Assembly: GCF_037975245.1 (NCBI RefSeq)
Contig: NC_092577.1
Coordinates: forward strand, 15,762,013 to 15,826,012
From: Apostichopus japonicus
Lineage: Eukaryota > Echinodermata > Holothuroidea > Aspidochirotida > Stichopodidae
Direction of reading: 5' to 3'
DNA: 64,000 nucleotides
Shown: positions 38,110 through 49,490 of the stretch, one piece after another
Position numbering within the stretch: position 1 is the first letter of the stretch
Layout: each line of letters opens with the position of its first letter
Translations under genes and position numbers: made by a program
Notes under the pieces: model-generated
What the model was told of the DNA's origin: nothing
The model's input: the letters and a program-made list of their open reading frames with translations, nothing else
The model's database searches: none

Positions 38110-38621
38110 TTTTTTTTCGACATACCACTATAAATGTTCGATATTTGAAACAGATGGCGTGACTTCAAACTATTATTATTATCTATTATTATTCGACACT
38201 CTCATCTTATTTTGGGCGTGCTCAAATTATATTTGGACATACTTATATGTGTTTGGACATGCGCGTATTATTTTGGACATGCTCATATAAGTTTCGACAT
38301 GTCTATATAAGTTTGGACATGCTTATATTTTTTGGGATATTTTGCAACATATGGCGCAACTTAAAACGCCAAAATGTTCACTACAAAATTAAATTAGGCA
38401 GTTACATTTGACCCTCTTGTATTATTTTTCGACACTCTTTTAATATTTTGGACATGCTCATATAGTCTTTCGACACTCTCATATTATTTTGGACATGCTC
38501 TTATTATTTTTGAACATACTCATATTAGTTTCGACATGTTTATATAAATTTGGACATGCTTATATTATTTTGGACATGCTTATATTGTTTTGGACATTTT
38601 TGAAACGTATGGCATGCCGTA
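38110..38621 (-). repeat. Right terminal inverted repeat
   Basis: Its inverse complement begins TACGGCATGCCATACGTTTC and aligns closely with the left repeat; over the first 120 bp only a few substitutions and one 21-bp unit of length difference are seen. The internal GCCATATGTTGCAAAATAT block is also kept. Confidence 0.88.
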
Positions 38622-38627
38622 GCCTAC

Positions 38628-40190
38628 ATTCCGACATTATTTTGCATCAACACTTGATTTTTTTTTGTTTCAAATATCACAAGAAGTCTGTTGAACGCCA
38701 ACTTTTCATATTCTCATTTTGGGAAACAATGTACACACCCTGAAGAGTAACAGAATGATGGCATTTTGCGAAGGTGATTGCCAGGATTGTTGTCATGTTG
38801 CATGTGAAATTGAAGGAGGAAAGCTTCCGAGTAGCCGCTCTAAATAATCCGTTACATCAACAAAGTTTGGCAAGCAGTTCCATACTTCCATACAGTTGTC
38901 ATGAACATTAATGGTAGTGCATATCCAGACTGAGTCAATATAGCCACATTCAATGACTATTTATCTTGCTGCGTGTGTATAAATTTGTACTGTACACATG
39001 GCAAAGGGAGCTAACACATAGCACAATAAAATTAATGGCATCATCTAAAATTGTGTACGGCAACAAAATTTCTTTGCTTGTTGAAAGGATGATGGGGGGG
39101 CGTCCAACGCTTCTTAGACACAACGTGAGTCAGAATCAGTTTTAAGAAGGTTTCAACATTTATAGAAATGGACATCCTTAATCTGCAGAATTGACTGGAC
39201 ACTTAAGCACTTGACCAAAACGCTCTCAACACTGTAACATTTTGGGTATTTCAGATGAGAATAACGGAAACGAGATGGATTTAAGTGCAACGTGGTTTAT
39301 TGTCATCAGCTGAACTAGAGGGTGCATCCTGATATTACGGGATGTCAAAAGTTAGTTGATCACCATGGTGTAATGAGCCGCAGCATTCTACATTTAATAA
39401 GTTCAGTCTTTTGCAATGTTCGAGCCACCATTTCCTCAGTGTACTTTGTAACACAAACACACAATGTGATTTGCATAAACTGTGCTGTCCAGAGCGAGTC
39501 TCATCTTGTTCTGAATGATTGATGTCCGAATAGTATCCTAAAAACTGATTTCTAACAGTGGAATAACATTCACATTTCCCCTGAATTTGATATTATATCT
39601 TGACCCTCGCGTTCGTTATCTTGTCTGTCAAAGTAATTGACTACATTTAACATCGTGTAATCCCTGCACCATGGCAGGTGACTGCGATATTCAGTGGTGA
39701 ACCGATTCTGGTACGTGTGTACTTTGTTATACCGCAAACGATTTATACCGAGAGCGAAGTGGGACACGTATATCGTTCTCCAAAATCGCGGCTTCATCTG
39801 TCCGTCAAATACTAATGCAAGGAATTGAGCCGCATTGTTATTGTTAGGGAATGTGAACGGGTGATATTATGACCTAAATCCCTCAGTATTCCGTACGGTT
39901 ACGCAGCGATGTCGTGTGTTCGCGGGCGGAGAGCCACGTGACTCAGAGAAATGGAATCGGAAGACGTCTGTCAAGGGAGCTAACGAGCGCGAGAATAACG
40001 CACGTGAGTATTGTCTCCGTATAAGATAAGTCGTAATTGAGGTTTAAATCGATGTACTGGAACCTTGGATAGTTTAATGGTCAAAACGGGCCAGTCTCTT
40101 TCATTGTAGTGCTTCGTAAGAGGGTTACGAGACGTGCGGTTCCTGAAACGTTAGACGAGGCCCAAGTATAGTCTAGCATAGTCAGTTAAT
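38628..40190. other. Unassigned sequence right of the giant element
   Basis: No supported gene. The part near 39900-40080 is CpG-richer (AGCGCGAGAATAACGCACG), possibly a promoter or untranslated exon, but nothing confirms that. Confidence 0.3.
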
Positions 40191-40192
40191 GT

Positions 40193-40560
40193 GACGGACA
40201 TTTACTAGTGTGCGTTAGTGCTGACCGACGGAGTCGTGTCTAGAATCTAATTCCTAAGCAAACGTGAATGGAATTTGTACCATTTTTCTGTCAAATATTT
40301 TCAGTATATTATCTAACTTATTCACGGTAACATTTCAGCCCCCCTGTTTTTGACGGACATTTACTAGTGCGCGTAAGCACTGACAGACGGAATCGTGTCT
40401 AACATCAGATTCTAAACCAATCTCGAATCGAATTTGTACAATTTTTCTGTCAAATATTTTCAGTATATTATGTAACTTATTAACGATAACATTTCGGCCA
40501 TTCCTGTATTTACCGAAATTTGTGACAGACATTTCATGATCGTGCGTGATATTTGACAGA
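40193..40560 (+). repeat. Tandem repeat, about 158-bp unit, 2.3 copies
   Basis: Two nearly full units start TGACGGACATTTACTAGTG (40193 and 40351) and share TTTTTCTGTCAAATATTTTC and AGTATATTAT. A third partial unit begins at 40523. It contains many GACAGAC/GTCTGTC words and lies just upstream of the full-length LINE insertion site. Confidence 0.75.
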
Positions 40561-41022
40561 CGTTGGTTGTTGTTGGTTACAGTTGACAGACAAAACAACA
40601 CACTTATAGAGAATATTTCTTCAAGCTGGGGATGATATTTTTACGACTCTTCCCATTCATTGTCATATTTTTGAAGCTACAATTTAATCTATTGATTAGG
40701 TCCGGACTAGTCGACCAGTAACTTCTGAAGGCGTTTTCACAGTCGTGCGACAGTTTGACGGACTTTTAATGTTGTACGTTATGGTTGACGAACGCAACAG
40801 TTGAAACATATGGGATTGCTTCCTGAATCGAGTTCAGTTCAGTTCTCGTGGAGTGCGGACGTGTTTTCGGCTGCTCTCCACTTTTCGTTGAACACACCTT
40901 TTTGTGTTTTTACGTTGGCCTTTCATTAGTTTGTAGTTTGTGTTAGTGTAGTTTGTGTGTTTTGGGTTTGCTTCGTTTTGGTTTTTGTATAGGTGCGTGG
41001 CTTTGCCACACCCCTAGCTGTC

Positions 41023-42076
41023 ATGGCGGCTCGCCGTGACAGCAACATCGTATTGTTGAGTTTTTCGGGGGAGGCTAAGGTCGTCTCCGGACAATTTTTT
41101 TTCAGTTTTGCGTTCTGTTGGTTTAAAGGTCCCTGGAGATGTTGACGCGCTTCAGCGTAAACCTCTCCGGGATATGAATTGTTTTGATGTGCGGTTTACC
41201 TCGGAGGCTGCCCGCGTCCGAGGCGTCCATGTGTTGGAGGGAGTCGAGGGACTGAAGGTCACACCGTATGACAGTTCGGTGTGGGTGACAGTCCTCTATC
41301 TCCCTCTGGACATGTCTGAACAGATTGTTGTGCGGACACTGGGGCGTTTTGGGAAAGTAACCGGCTACGAGGAGCCGGAATTCCTTGAATGTAAGGGTGT
41401 AAAGACCGGGACCAGACGAGTTAGATTACAACTCAAGTCCGATATCCCCTCTACCTTGTGGGCTAATGGGCACAGGGCCCACGTTGCATACCCGGGCCAG
41501 CCTCGCACTTGTTGGAGGTGTGGGCTGGAAGGGCATGAGGCCAGGTTGTGCCCGAACAAGCGGTGTAGCCGCTCTTTACAGGTTGGGCATACCCTGGCCG
41601 AGTGTAAAGGGGATATCGTATGTAACTCGTGTGGGAAAACGGGCCATCTCGCTCGTTTATGCCCAGACCGCTCATACGCCGCGAGAGTGGCTACGGGCGT
41701 GGTTGAAGCGGTCCCCGTCCCGGCCTCTGACACCGTACCACCTGATGCTCCTGTCATCGCCCCAGTGTCCGACACTAGCGCCCCGGTGGAGGTTTTCAAC
41801 TCCCCTTCGTGTTCCACCTCGTCCCTGGAGGAAGTTGCCGCTCCGGCCGAGACTGCCAGCCTGCCCACTGAGGCGGAGCAGGACAAAACGGCGGAGATGG
41901 TATTAGCGGAGTGGCATGCGAAGCAGGATGCCGCTTGTACTGGTTCACCGGTAGCTACGCCCGCTATCGGTGACACTAGTCGGCCCTCGAGTCAACCGGC
42001 CCAAGAGACTTTTAAGTGGCCCACATTCGGACTCGCCAATGGAGGACTGTGCTTCCGCCTTAGTAGTTGTGGCTAA
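41023..42076 (+). pseudogene. LINE ORF1, RNA-binding protein with CCHC knuckles
   Basis: The likely start, ATG at 41023 (MAARRDSNIVLLSFSGEAK), is one base out of frame with the main reading, with the slip probably in the T run at 41094-41101. The protein then runs through an RRM-like part (MNCFDVRFTSEAARVRGVHV, WVTVLYLPLDM). It continues into two knuckles, CWRCGLEGHEARLC and CNSCGKTGHLARLC, with a further CSRSLQVGHTLAEC segment between. An Ala/Pro/Ser-rich acidic tail follows. Another slip near 42030 separates this from the DEELRGLLGRRKR end at about 42290. Such proteins coat LINE RNA. Confidence 0.85.
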
Positions 42077-43019
42077 GGAGTCCTCCGATTGGTTTGATGA
42101 GACAAAACACGCCACTGACTCGAGCGGCCCTTCCACCCTGCCCGCAGTCGCTTCCACTATACCGGACACGATGGTCGCTAGTGGACCTCCTGTTCCTTGT
42201 GACGAGGAGCTAAGAGGTCTGCTAGGTCGTAGGAAAAGGGGAAACACCGCTAAGGGCCTGAAAAGAGCCGTATTGGGAAAACATCGCAGGTTATGACACC
42301 AGACACCTTATCCCTCGTCACCCTTAATGTGAATGGGATGAGGGGTACCCCAAAAAGGCGACGGATTTTACAGTTCTGCAAGTTGCTCCAAGTGGATGTG
42401 GTCCTTTTGCTAGAGACCCACATATCTTGTGAGAGTGATGTTCATCTTTGGTCCTTGGAGTGGGGAGGAGGCCTTTATGCCTCGTTTGGATCAGGGGCAT
42501 CTTGCGGGACTGTAATTTTTGTGTCCCCAAAACTGTGTCATTGTGTGGGAAAAGTGGAGAAAGACCATGAAGGTCGGGTGGTGTGCATACACTTAAGGCT
42601 CACGCGGGGTGAGTTGGTGGTTTGCAATGTGTATGCCCCCAACCGGCCAGCATGTAGGAAAAATTTCTTCACGGTGTTGCCATCCTTTGTACCGGGTAAG
42701 GCAAATTGTATCCTTGGGGGGGACTTTAACTGTGTCCCTCACTCTGCGTTAGATAGACGTTCGAGGAAAGAGTCCCCCAATTGTACCACCGGCATGATTG
42801 AGCTAGGCTTGTTTGTCAAGCACCGAGATCTTGTGGATGTTTGGAGGTCCCAAAATCCCCAGGTGGTTGCTTGTACGTGGCATAAACCAGATGGAACAGT
42901 TTCATCCAGACTCGACAGGTTTTATGCCCCGCGCAAGTTTCCTCGATCTCGGTGCTCGATTATGTCATGTCCTTTATCTGATCATGACGCTGTTGTTTTG
43001 CGCTTGCAGCTGCCGGAGT

Positions 43020-43880
43020 GCGTAATTTTTTTTCCTAGGAGAGTTAGGGGCAATTATCATATGTAGGCGTATCCAGACCCTCGCGCTTGCGTGTTACTCG
43101 TACAATTATAGCTAGTAGTAGTAGTCGTACACACAGTGTGCGCGACGCGACTGACGTTTTGCACACATGTATACGTATATGCATTCGTGCAACAATGGAG
43201 ACCTGTTCGACTGACAATCCTTGCGCCAATCTTCAGCTGGAATCTCGCCCTAGATGTAAAGTTACTCGATACAATTGCATTTAATAAAGATATCCTCTCA
43301 CCCAGATTTTGGACACAATGTACGGATTTCATCTGTCGTCATCACTGTGCGCGACTGACATTAATTTAATGATTTGGTTAATTTTAATCTGCTAGCCTAC
43401 ATTACATGTATTTCTAGCTTCACGGTAAACTTTAATGTTACGGTAAAGTGTAACATGTACATGGTACTAATATAGTAGGCCTACATACAAACTTAAGCCT
43501 GCTTTTATGAACTATCAGTCATTCGGTACTTTATCTACTTTGCATCATTGTTTAATTGTACAAGTGGAAAATAATTATGTGATGATATTGAGGGTGACGA
43601 TTTGATCGCGCTTTAATTTGTATTTCTTTCACTTATTTTCTTCAATTCTCCCTTGGTAATCCTTGGCCAAAAAGGCAAACTGCATTACGTGTAAAACTGT
43701 ACAGCGGAGATCTATTGCTTTGTACAGCGTACATACTGCGCACGTACACCCGGGCCCACACATGTGTATTACAGCGATCGATGAGTAACGCGTGTCTATG
43801 AGTAACACGCATGCGCGAGGGTTGGATACGCCTATATAAATGATAATTACCCCTAACCCTCCTAGGAAAAAAAATTACGC
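43020..43880. mobile_element. 861-bp MITE with 9-bp TSD (Mutator- or Merlin-like)
   Basis: Inverted ends of about 80 bp start GCGTAATTTTTTTTCCTAGG and stay alignable through GGCGTATCCA and GCGTGTTACTC. The 9-bp direct repeat TGCCGGAGT lies outside (43011-43019 and 43881-43889). Removing the unit plus one repeat rejoins the LINE ORF2 (LRLQLPE to SFHVEKG). The 9-bp TSD with long ends fits Mutator-like elements; Merlin is an alternative. No transposase is present. Confidence 0.9.
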
Positions 43881-45696
43881 TGCCGGAGTCCTTTCATGTG
43901 GAGAAGGGACTTTGGCGGCTGAACACGGAAATTGTTAAAGAGCAAAACTTCAAGGAGCAATTTGTCGAGAAGTACAGAGGATGGCAGTCCCTCAAGCCTG
44001 CTTTTCCCAATGCGTTAAGTCTGGTGGGACGAGGTCAAGTCCCTCATCAAGCAGTTCGCAATCAGGTATTGTGTTAAGAGAGCTCACGAACGGAGATTGA
44101 AGTTCCATTCCTTGTGCAATAGAGCAAGGGATGGTTCATCGTCTGATCTGCATGCACTTGGAGTCTTTCTCGATGAGAAACTGCACGGAGCCCGAGTGCG
44201 TGCCAGAATCCAGTTTGTTGAGGTGGACGAGAAGCCCACTATTCGTTTTTACCGGGACGACACCAAGTCTGTGGTTGACCGCGGAATAAGGGCAGTGTGT
44301 CATCCTAGTGGGGTCGTCGTGGAGAGCCCGCAGGCAGTCCTAGGGGTAATTTGGGTCGTTCTTTTCGAACCTGTACTCCAGGGCTGCCGTTAGCGAGGAT
44401 CTCCAGGAGGACTTGTTGTCTGGTATAGACAAGGCCCCCCCCCCCCCCCCGAGAGTAAAAATGATAGCTTGGGCTCGAATCTCTCCGTTGGTGAGCTCTG
44501 GACAGCGGTAGCAGCGATGAAGAAGGGAAAGTCCCCCGGTCCCGATGGCCTCCCGGCAGAATTCTATATGACCTTCTGGGAGGTCCTCGGTTGGGACTTG
44601 AGAGATGTGTTCGCTACCGCTTTCCAGTTGAATTACATGAGCCAAACACAGCGGGTTGGAAATATTGTTCTCCTCCCAAAGTCAGGAGACCCTTTGGACC
44701 CTAGAAATAGGCGTCCAATAACGCTGTTAAATGTGGACTACAAAATCCTGGCCAAAGCATTAGGAAATCGCTTATCGGACGTGATGCCGGATATTGTAGG
44801 TCCTCTCCAGACTTGACCAGGAAAAGGCCTTTGACATGGTAGATCACGACTTCCTGTTCAGAACCTTAGAGTCCTTCGGATTGAACTCCGTATATATTCG
44901 TTGGGTCTCGTTATTATACAAGGACGTCACGAGCATTGTCACTGTTAACGGATTAACTTCTGGTCCCTTCCCGGTTCGAAGAGGAGTCCGTCAGGGTTGT
45001 CCCTCTCCCCGTTGTTGTATGTTCTCTTCAGCGAAACGCTCAGTACCTCGCTGGACAGATGCTTTGGATTTCGACCCTTCAACGTACCGGGTGGGGCTAC
45101 AGTTAAATGCGTGCAGTATGCCGATGACGTCACCTGTATTGTGTCGGACCTCGCCTCCTTCAAGCCTTTATCGAAGGTTTTTGACCACCTTCCAAGAGGC
45201 TACTGGTGCCAGACTGAACAAGTCCAAGACCAAAGGGCTGCGATTGGGAGGTTGGCGCGGCCAATCCCTCCCGTTCGATGCTACTTGGTCAGATGTCATG
45301 ATCAAGGTAAATGGCATCTGGCTAGGTTATGGTGCCCCGGAGGCCACCACTTGGGCCGAGAAGGCTGATCAGGTGGAGGCAAGGCTCGACACATTCAGTC
45401 ACAGGTGGCTCTCCCTCCCTGGGAAGGTTACAGTTGGAAATAGGTTTATTGTTCCTCTCCTTTGGTATCCTGGTACGGTGATCGCCGCACCGGATCATGC
45501 CTTGGTGCGACTGGAGAGGATCATTTTTTATTTCATTTGGGGAAAGCGCAAACCAAACCTTGTCAAAAGGACCGTTCTGTATAAGACCCCCTTGAGCGGT
45601 GGGCTTGGTTTGGTCCACCTACCATCTAAACTGCGCTTTCTCCTCTTGAAAGGTGTTTTTGTTGCTCTTGAAAATCCTTCGTTTCCCTTTGCTTTT

Positions 45697-47115
45697 TGGT
45701 TTCGATGATAATCGTAACCTTTGCAATCATGCGTGTGTGTATGTGTGCGTTTGTGACGCCCAGCTTGTAAACACGATATCTCAAGAAGGGAAGCTTGGAC
45801 AGTTCTCATATTTGGTACATAGGAGTATCTTATTGAGTACAAGAAGCCTATTGTTTTTGGTGTAGGTCAAAGGTCACTTGGGGTCACCAGGGGTCAAATA
45901 GTGAAAAGCTTGTAAACATGATATCTCAAGAAGCAAAGCTTGGATTGATTTCATTTCTGGTATGTAGGTTGACCACATTAAGTACAAAAAGCCTATCGTT
46001 TTTGGTGGATATCGAAGGTCATTTAGGGTCACCAGGGGTCAACTTGTAAAAACCTTTTCATAATATAGTATATGACATGGGCGATTCGCCTCATAAGAAT
46101 AGGAGAGCCTACTGACAATTGAAAATGATCTTACGGGCATCCGTAGATTTGAATCTGAACTCGCGACAATATCCCCATTGACTTAAGTGTGTCGCTAGAA
46201 GTCCTGAATTGCTATGTACATATCTACATACATGTACACTGTCTTCCAAGGCTTGCTTGCAGACCATAGATATATAAAAGTGCTAGAGCTACTTCAACAC
46301 TTGTGACTCATCCGTATGGATATTTTGCTAAAGAGTTGATGTGATTTCGATGGAATAGTGCACTTGAATGGCGAAGCATGCCTTCTCTAGAAAATATTTG
46401 TAGATCATTGGTAGTTGTGGTTGGATGTAAGTTGCACAGGTACCACGAATTTCAAAACATTTCTTGGCCAGCTGCCAAGGAGAAACTAGGTGAAGCACCT
46501 GTGAACTTGAGATTTGCTTTCACTTCATGGAGTTGGCTGTAATGTTGGCCTAGTTTTTCTCAACTTGTGAAACTACCATTGACAGGGTGTGACAAGGTTG
46601 ATATTTTGGGACTAGTTGTGAATGGGGTAAGGGATTGTTTCAAAACATAACAGTCATGTGATCCAATGTCAACAAAGGTCAATCAGGGGTCAAAAACTAG
46701 TATTTTTGCAATAACTTGAGAACCAAATGTCCATTAAGGTTGGGAGTTAAAGCTATTGTAATACAATAGTAGACCTGCATTTGGGTGACCTTTGACCTCC
46801 AGTGACCTGTATAAGCTTCTTTCAAGTTGATTCTTTGAAGTTTTGTGGGCATATTCCAATCTAAATTGTCCACAAGTGGACTCCTCTGCAACCTTAATGT
46901 GCGAAGTTATTAGAGATTTGGTTTGGTTTGTAATACTTGGTGTGCGGATTCATAACATTGAGTACAAGAACCCTACTGTTTTTGATGGAGGTGTGTATAA
47001 CCACGTACAGACTGACCTGTGTTAGCATGCCATAGTGTTATTGTAACAGCTAGTTCTGGTTATACTAACAAGCAGAAGTCTAGTGCATTGAAGTCATCGA
47101 AACCTCAATGCATTT
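45697..47115 (+). mobile_element. Hairpin-ended AGGTCA-rich repeat inserted in LINE ORF2
   Basis: ORF2 breaks after NPSFPFAFWF and resumes at VRYWGGFLLRHHW. The insert starts with hairpin 45698-45719 (GGTTTCGAT/ATCGTAACC, one mismatch), then a TG-rich stretch and two units with TTGTAAACA(C/T)GATATCTCA and CAAAGGTCACTTGGGGTCAC. At 46560-46830 it carries a block that is the inverse complement of 6500-6780. TSDs are not obvious and the right boundary is uncertain by about 20 bp. No coding capacity was seen. Class is unknown; a Helitron-like end was considered. Confidence 0.75.
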
Positions 47116-48480
47116 TGCATTCTGGTTTTGTTAGGTACTGGGGTGGGTTTCTTTTGCGACATCACTGGCCCGGATCCTTTTCCTATAACCGGCCAAAGGC
47201 GACACGCCCTTCTGGGGTCTATACTCAGATTGGTGACTCTCTTCGTAGAATCAAAGAAGAGGGTGGGCCACATGTTCTGCTGAACGTGGCCCCCTCTGTG
47301 TTATACCCACCATTGTTTCGTTCAATGCTCGCGCCTGTGTGCCCGTCGGCTTGCCGGACCGCCATCTCTCCATATGTGTGGCGGTCTGTGTGTTGCAAGT
47401 CACTAGATAGCCGTCTCAGGGACTTGGCGTGGAGGATTGCACATGGGGTCCTCATCACTAACCATTTTCGCCTAGTCAGGTGGCGATTAGGTGATGGGAT
47501 TTGTCCCCGTGTGGGCTGTAAAGCCATCGAGACTATGCAACACCTTTTGCTGGAGTGTCCCTTTGTCCGGTTGGTGTGGGATTGGTTTCACGCCTTCGTT
47601 ATTGGTGTTATTGGTTGCACACAGTGGACCATTAGTAGTGATTTTGTTTTGTATGGTTTGTTGCCCCCTGTGTGCCCAACCTGGGTTAGGGATCTGCTGT
47701 TGTATGCCGCTGACATCAGGAGACACGTCTGGAACAGCAGATGCCGCCTAGTCTTCGATGGGGACGTCTGGAGGGCAGAGGATGTTGTCCCCCTCGTGCA
47801 AAGTGACATCAGGTTGCGCATGGAGGCGGACCATGCACGGCTTCCCGACACTGCTTTTCCGTAGACGCTGGCGCAAGCCTGTCGTCTACTATCGGGACGG
47901 CGTTCCCCGGATGAAATTTGGAGTGAGTTAGTTGGTAGGTGTGGGGGCTGTGTGGTCGTTACATAATATAGGTTGGTTTAATTTTTCTCTTTGTGGTTTG
48001 GGGTTGGCTTTTTGGGGCTTGTTTGTAGTGTTTTATTTGTTTTGCTTCTGTTGGCCTTTGGGTCCGTGCCCTTTTCGCGTCGTGTTGGGCGCTGTGTTGG
48101 TGAGAGATTGATGGGTTTCGGTTGTTGCTTTACAGATTAGGTTTGTTTTTGGTTTTGTTGACCTTTGGTCCGTGTCCGTTTCTTAGCACGTTAAAAGCAC
48201 GCTTCCTGAATCGTACATCTTATATACGCTCTACCTCTACCTCTTTCGAAGCTAACCCACAATACCGTATGAGTTATAATTGTTACCCCGAAGTAGGGGC
48301 CGATGGGCGTCCATTAGGGCACAATCTTCAAACAGAATGTTGAGCCAGAAAATGCAGTGGGTGGTCGTTAATTACGGCCTGTTTTCAGAGTGATAATTGT
48401 GCCTTTGATTTACTGGATCTTCCGAAGCCTGGACCCCCCCCCCCCCCGCCTCGGTAAGACTACGTGGCACTATCCTGTTG

Positions 48481-48660
48481 CTTTATACGTGCAAAGAAAA
48501 CGGACACGGACCAAATGTCAACAGAACCAAAAACAATCTCAGTCTGCAAAACAACCACCAAACTGAAACCCACAAACACAAATCTCTCACTAACGTAGCG
48601 TTAAACGTGACGTGAATAGGACACCCAAAGAGCCAACTCCAAACCACAAACATAAAAAAA
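48481..48660 (-). mobile_element. LINE family 1 stub, 180 bp, with internal deletion
   Basis: The - strand holds parts of the family 1 3' UTR and ends GCACGTATAAAG. A 12-bp TSD, ACTATCCTGTTG, is at 48469-48480 and 48661-48672. Part of the 3' UTR is missing in the middle. It lies only 0.27 kb from the 3' end of the full-length copy but in the opposite direction. Confidence 0.85.
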
Positions 48661-48689
48661 ACTATCCTGTTGATGTGCCGTAAACAGCT

Positions 48690-49440
48690 ACATCCATTAT
48701 CTAATTAACCAACTCGGGTAATGCCCAGTACGTAATTGGCAGTGTATCATGAAATTCGCCCAGCCACCAGTATATCGTCGCGCCATGCACTATTTTCTAA
48801 ACGGTAATAAAATCACCCCATGAACTGCATCTAACACTAAATTAACATTATTCGAGAACGGACATGTGAAGCTTTCCAACCATATAATCCACGTCTCTGT
48901 CCCATCAACAAATGCCTACTTATCATGAGTTGAAAAAAGCTGTGACGGCAGGGTTCCCAAATCACGCGGCGAATCCAGCATTCACACGCAGTATTATGTG
49001 GATTTTACTGTAGGCCTACTATGAATTAGTAACGTCACTGCAGGCCTGCATGCAATCGCATAAATTAACGAAACGTCGGTTAATACTGGTGACAGTCTTG
49101 CCGATCTGAAGTTTTACTGATAGTGTAAATAACCGCACGGTCCGATTATCAGTTCAGCCATAGTCCCGAACGATCAGAAAGAGGCATAATATTTCTCGTT
49201 TTATCTTTAGGCCTATAGGAAAGTTAGGTGGGCTACGTCAGGTATGAAATACCTTGCAAATAAATACATCGTTGATCGGGGGATTGAAAACTGAAAAGAG
49301 AGGTGCGTCCACGATAGATTTTGTAGAAAAGTTTGTTCGCCCCACAGGCCCCCCAATGACCTCGGATATATAGCATACATTTCTGCTAACTTTCTTCAAA
49401 TTTATTCACTGTGTTCTACTCTTACTCTATAATTCACCAG
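48690..49440. other. Unassigned sequence
   Basis: No gene recognised. It may hold the 5' flank of the transposase-like gene that follows. Confidence 0.3.
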
Positions 49441-49490
49441 AATGGTATTGACAATAAAGTTCAACCTGAGGGAGAGGAAACGGAAACAAA

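Larger units (their letters stand above)
17104..38621. mobile_element. Giant TIR transposon with integrase-type transposase and HECT ligase gene
   Basis: Both ends read TACGG(A/C)ATGCCATA(T/C)G inward and continue as long inverted repeats. The 6-bp sequence GCCTAC lies immediately outside each end (17098-17103 and 38622-38627), as expected for a TSD. Inside are a HECT E3 ligase gene on + (19012-29370) and an integrase-core transposase gene on - (37621-32795), tail to tail, plus later insertions: LINE fragments, a TTA-flanked MITE and hairpin repeats. No polymerase, capsid or protease genes were seen, so it is not Maverick-like. From memory, the eukaryotic IS3EU class has 6-bp TSDs and would be the first to compare. 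Calling the whole unit one element is inference from the ends plus the transposase. The GCCTAC word is common in this DNA, but its exact placement at both ends is not expected by chance. Confidence 0.8.
42293..47931 (+). pseudogene. LINE ORF2, endonuclease-reverse transcriptase (broken)
   Basis: The start MTPDTLSLVTLNVNGMRG is the endonuclease N-terminus. LLETHISCES, ILGGDFNCVPH and LSDHDAVVLRLQ are further endonuclease motifs up to 43019. After the MITE, the reading resumes at 43881 (FHVEKGLWRLNTEIVK), with a frameshift near 44030. Reverse transcriptase blocks include KKGKSPGPDGLPAEFY, NRRPITLLNVDYKILAKA, DQEKAFDMVDHDFL, FPVRRGVRQGCP and CVQYADDVTC. About 35 codons are missing near 44815, and there are more slips near 45000. 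After the second insertion the C-terminus gives RLRDLAWRIAHGVL and the zinc-binding CPRVGC...H..LLECPF. It ends RDGVPRMKFGVS and TAG. Confidence 0.9.
40831..48200 (+). mobile_element. Full-length LINE family 1 (Tx1-like, L1 group) with two nested insertions
   Basis: A 13-bp TSD, GCTTCCTGAATCG, flanks the unit (40818-40830 and 48201-48213), so both ends are known. It comprises a 5' UTR of about 190 bp, ORF1 (41023-42076), ORF2 (42293-47931) and a 3' UTR ending AGCACGTTAAAAGCAC without poly-A. Removing the MITE at 43020-43880 and the repeat at about 45697-47115 leaves near 5.1 kb. ORF1 has CCHC knuckles, and ORF2 has an exonuclease-endonuclease-phosphatase-type endonuclease, reverse transcriptase and a zinc-binding tail; the layout fits Tx1-like LINEs. 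Frameshifts and a deletion make it inactive. Confidence 0.92.

Noticed and set aside
17104-38621. Giant element as a Maverick/Polinton or virus-derived unit
   Set aside because: No DNA polymerase B, packaging ATPase, capsid or protease reading was seen, and the TSD and termini differ.
43020-43880. Break in LINE ORF2 as an intron
   Set aside because: Inverted ends and an exact 9-bp TSD show an insertion; there are no GT-AG borders at the joints.
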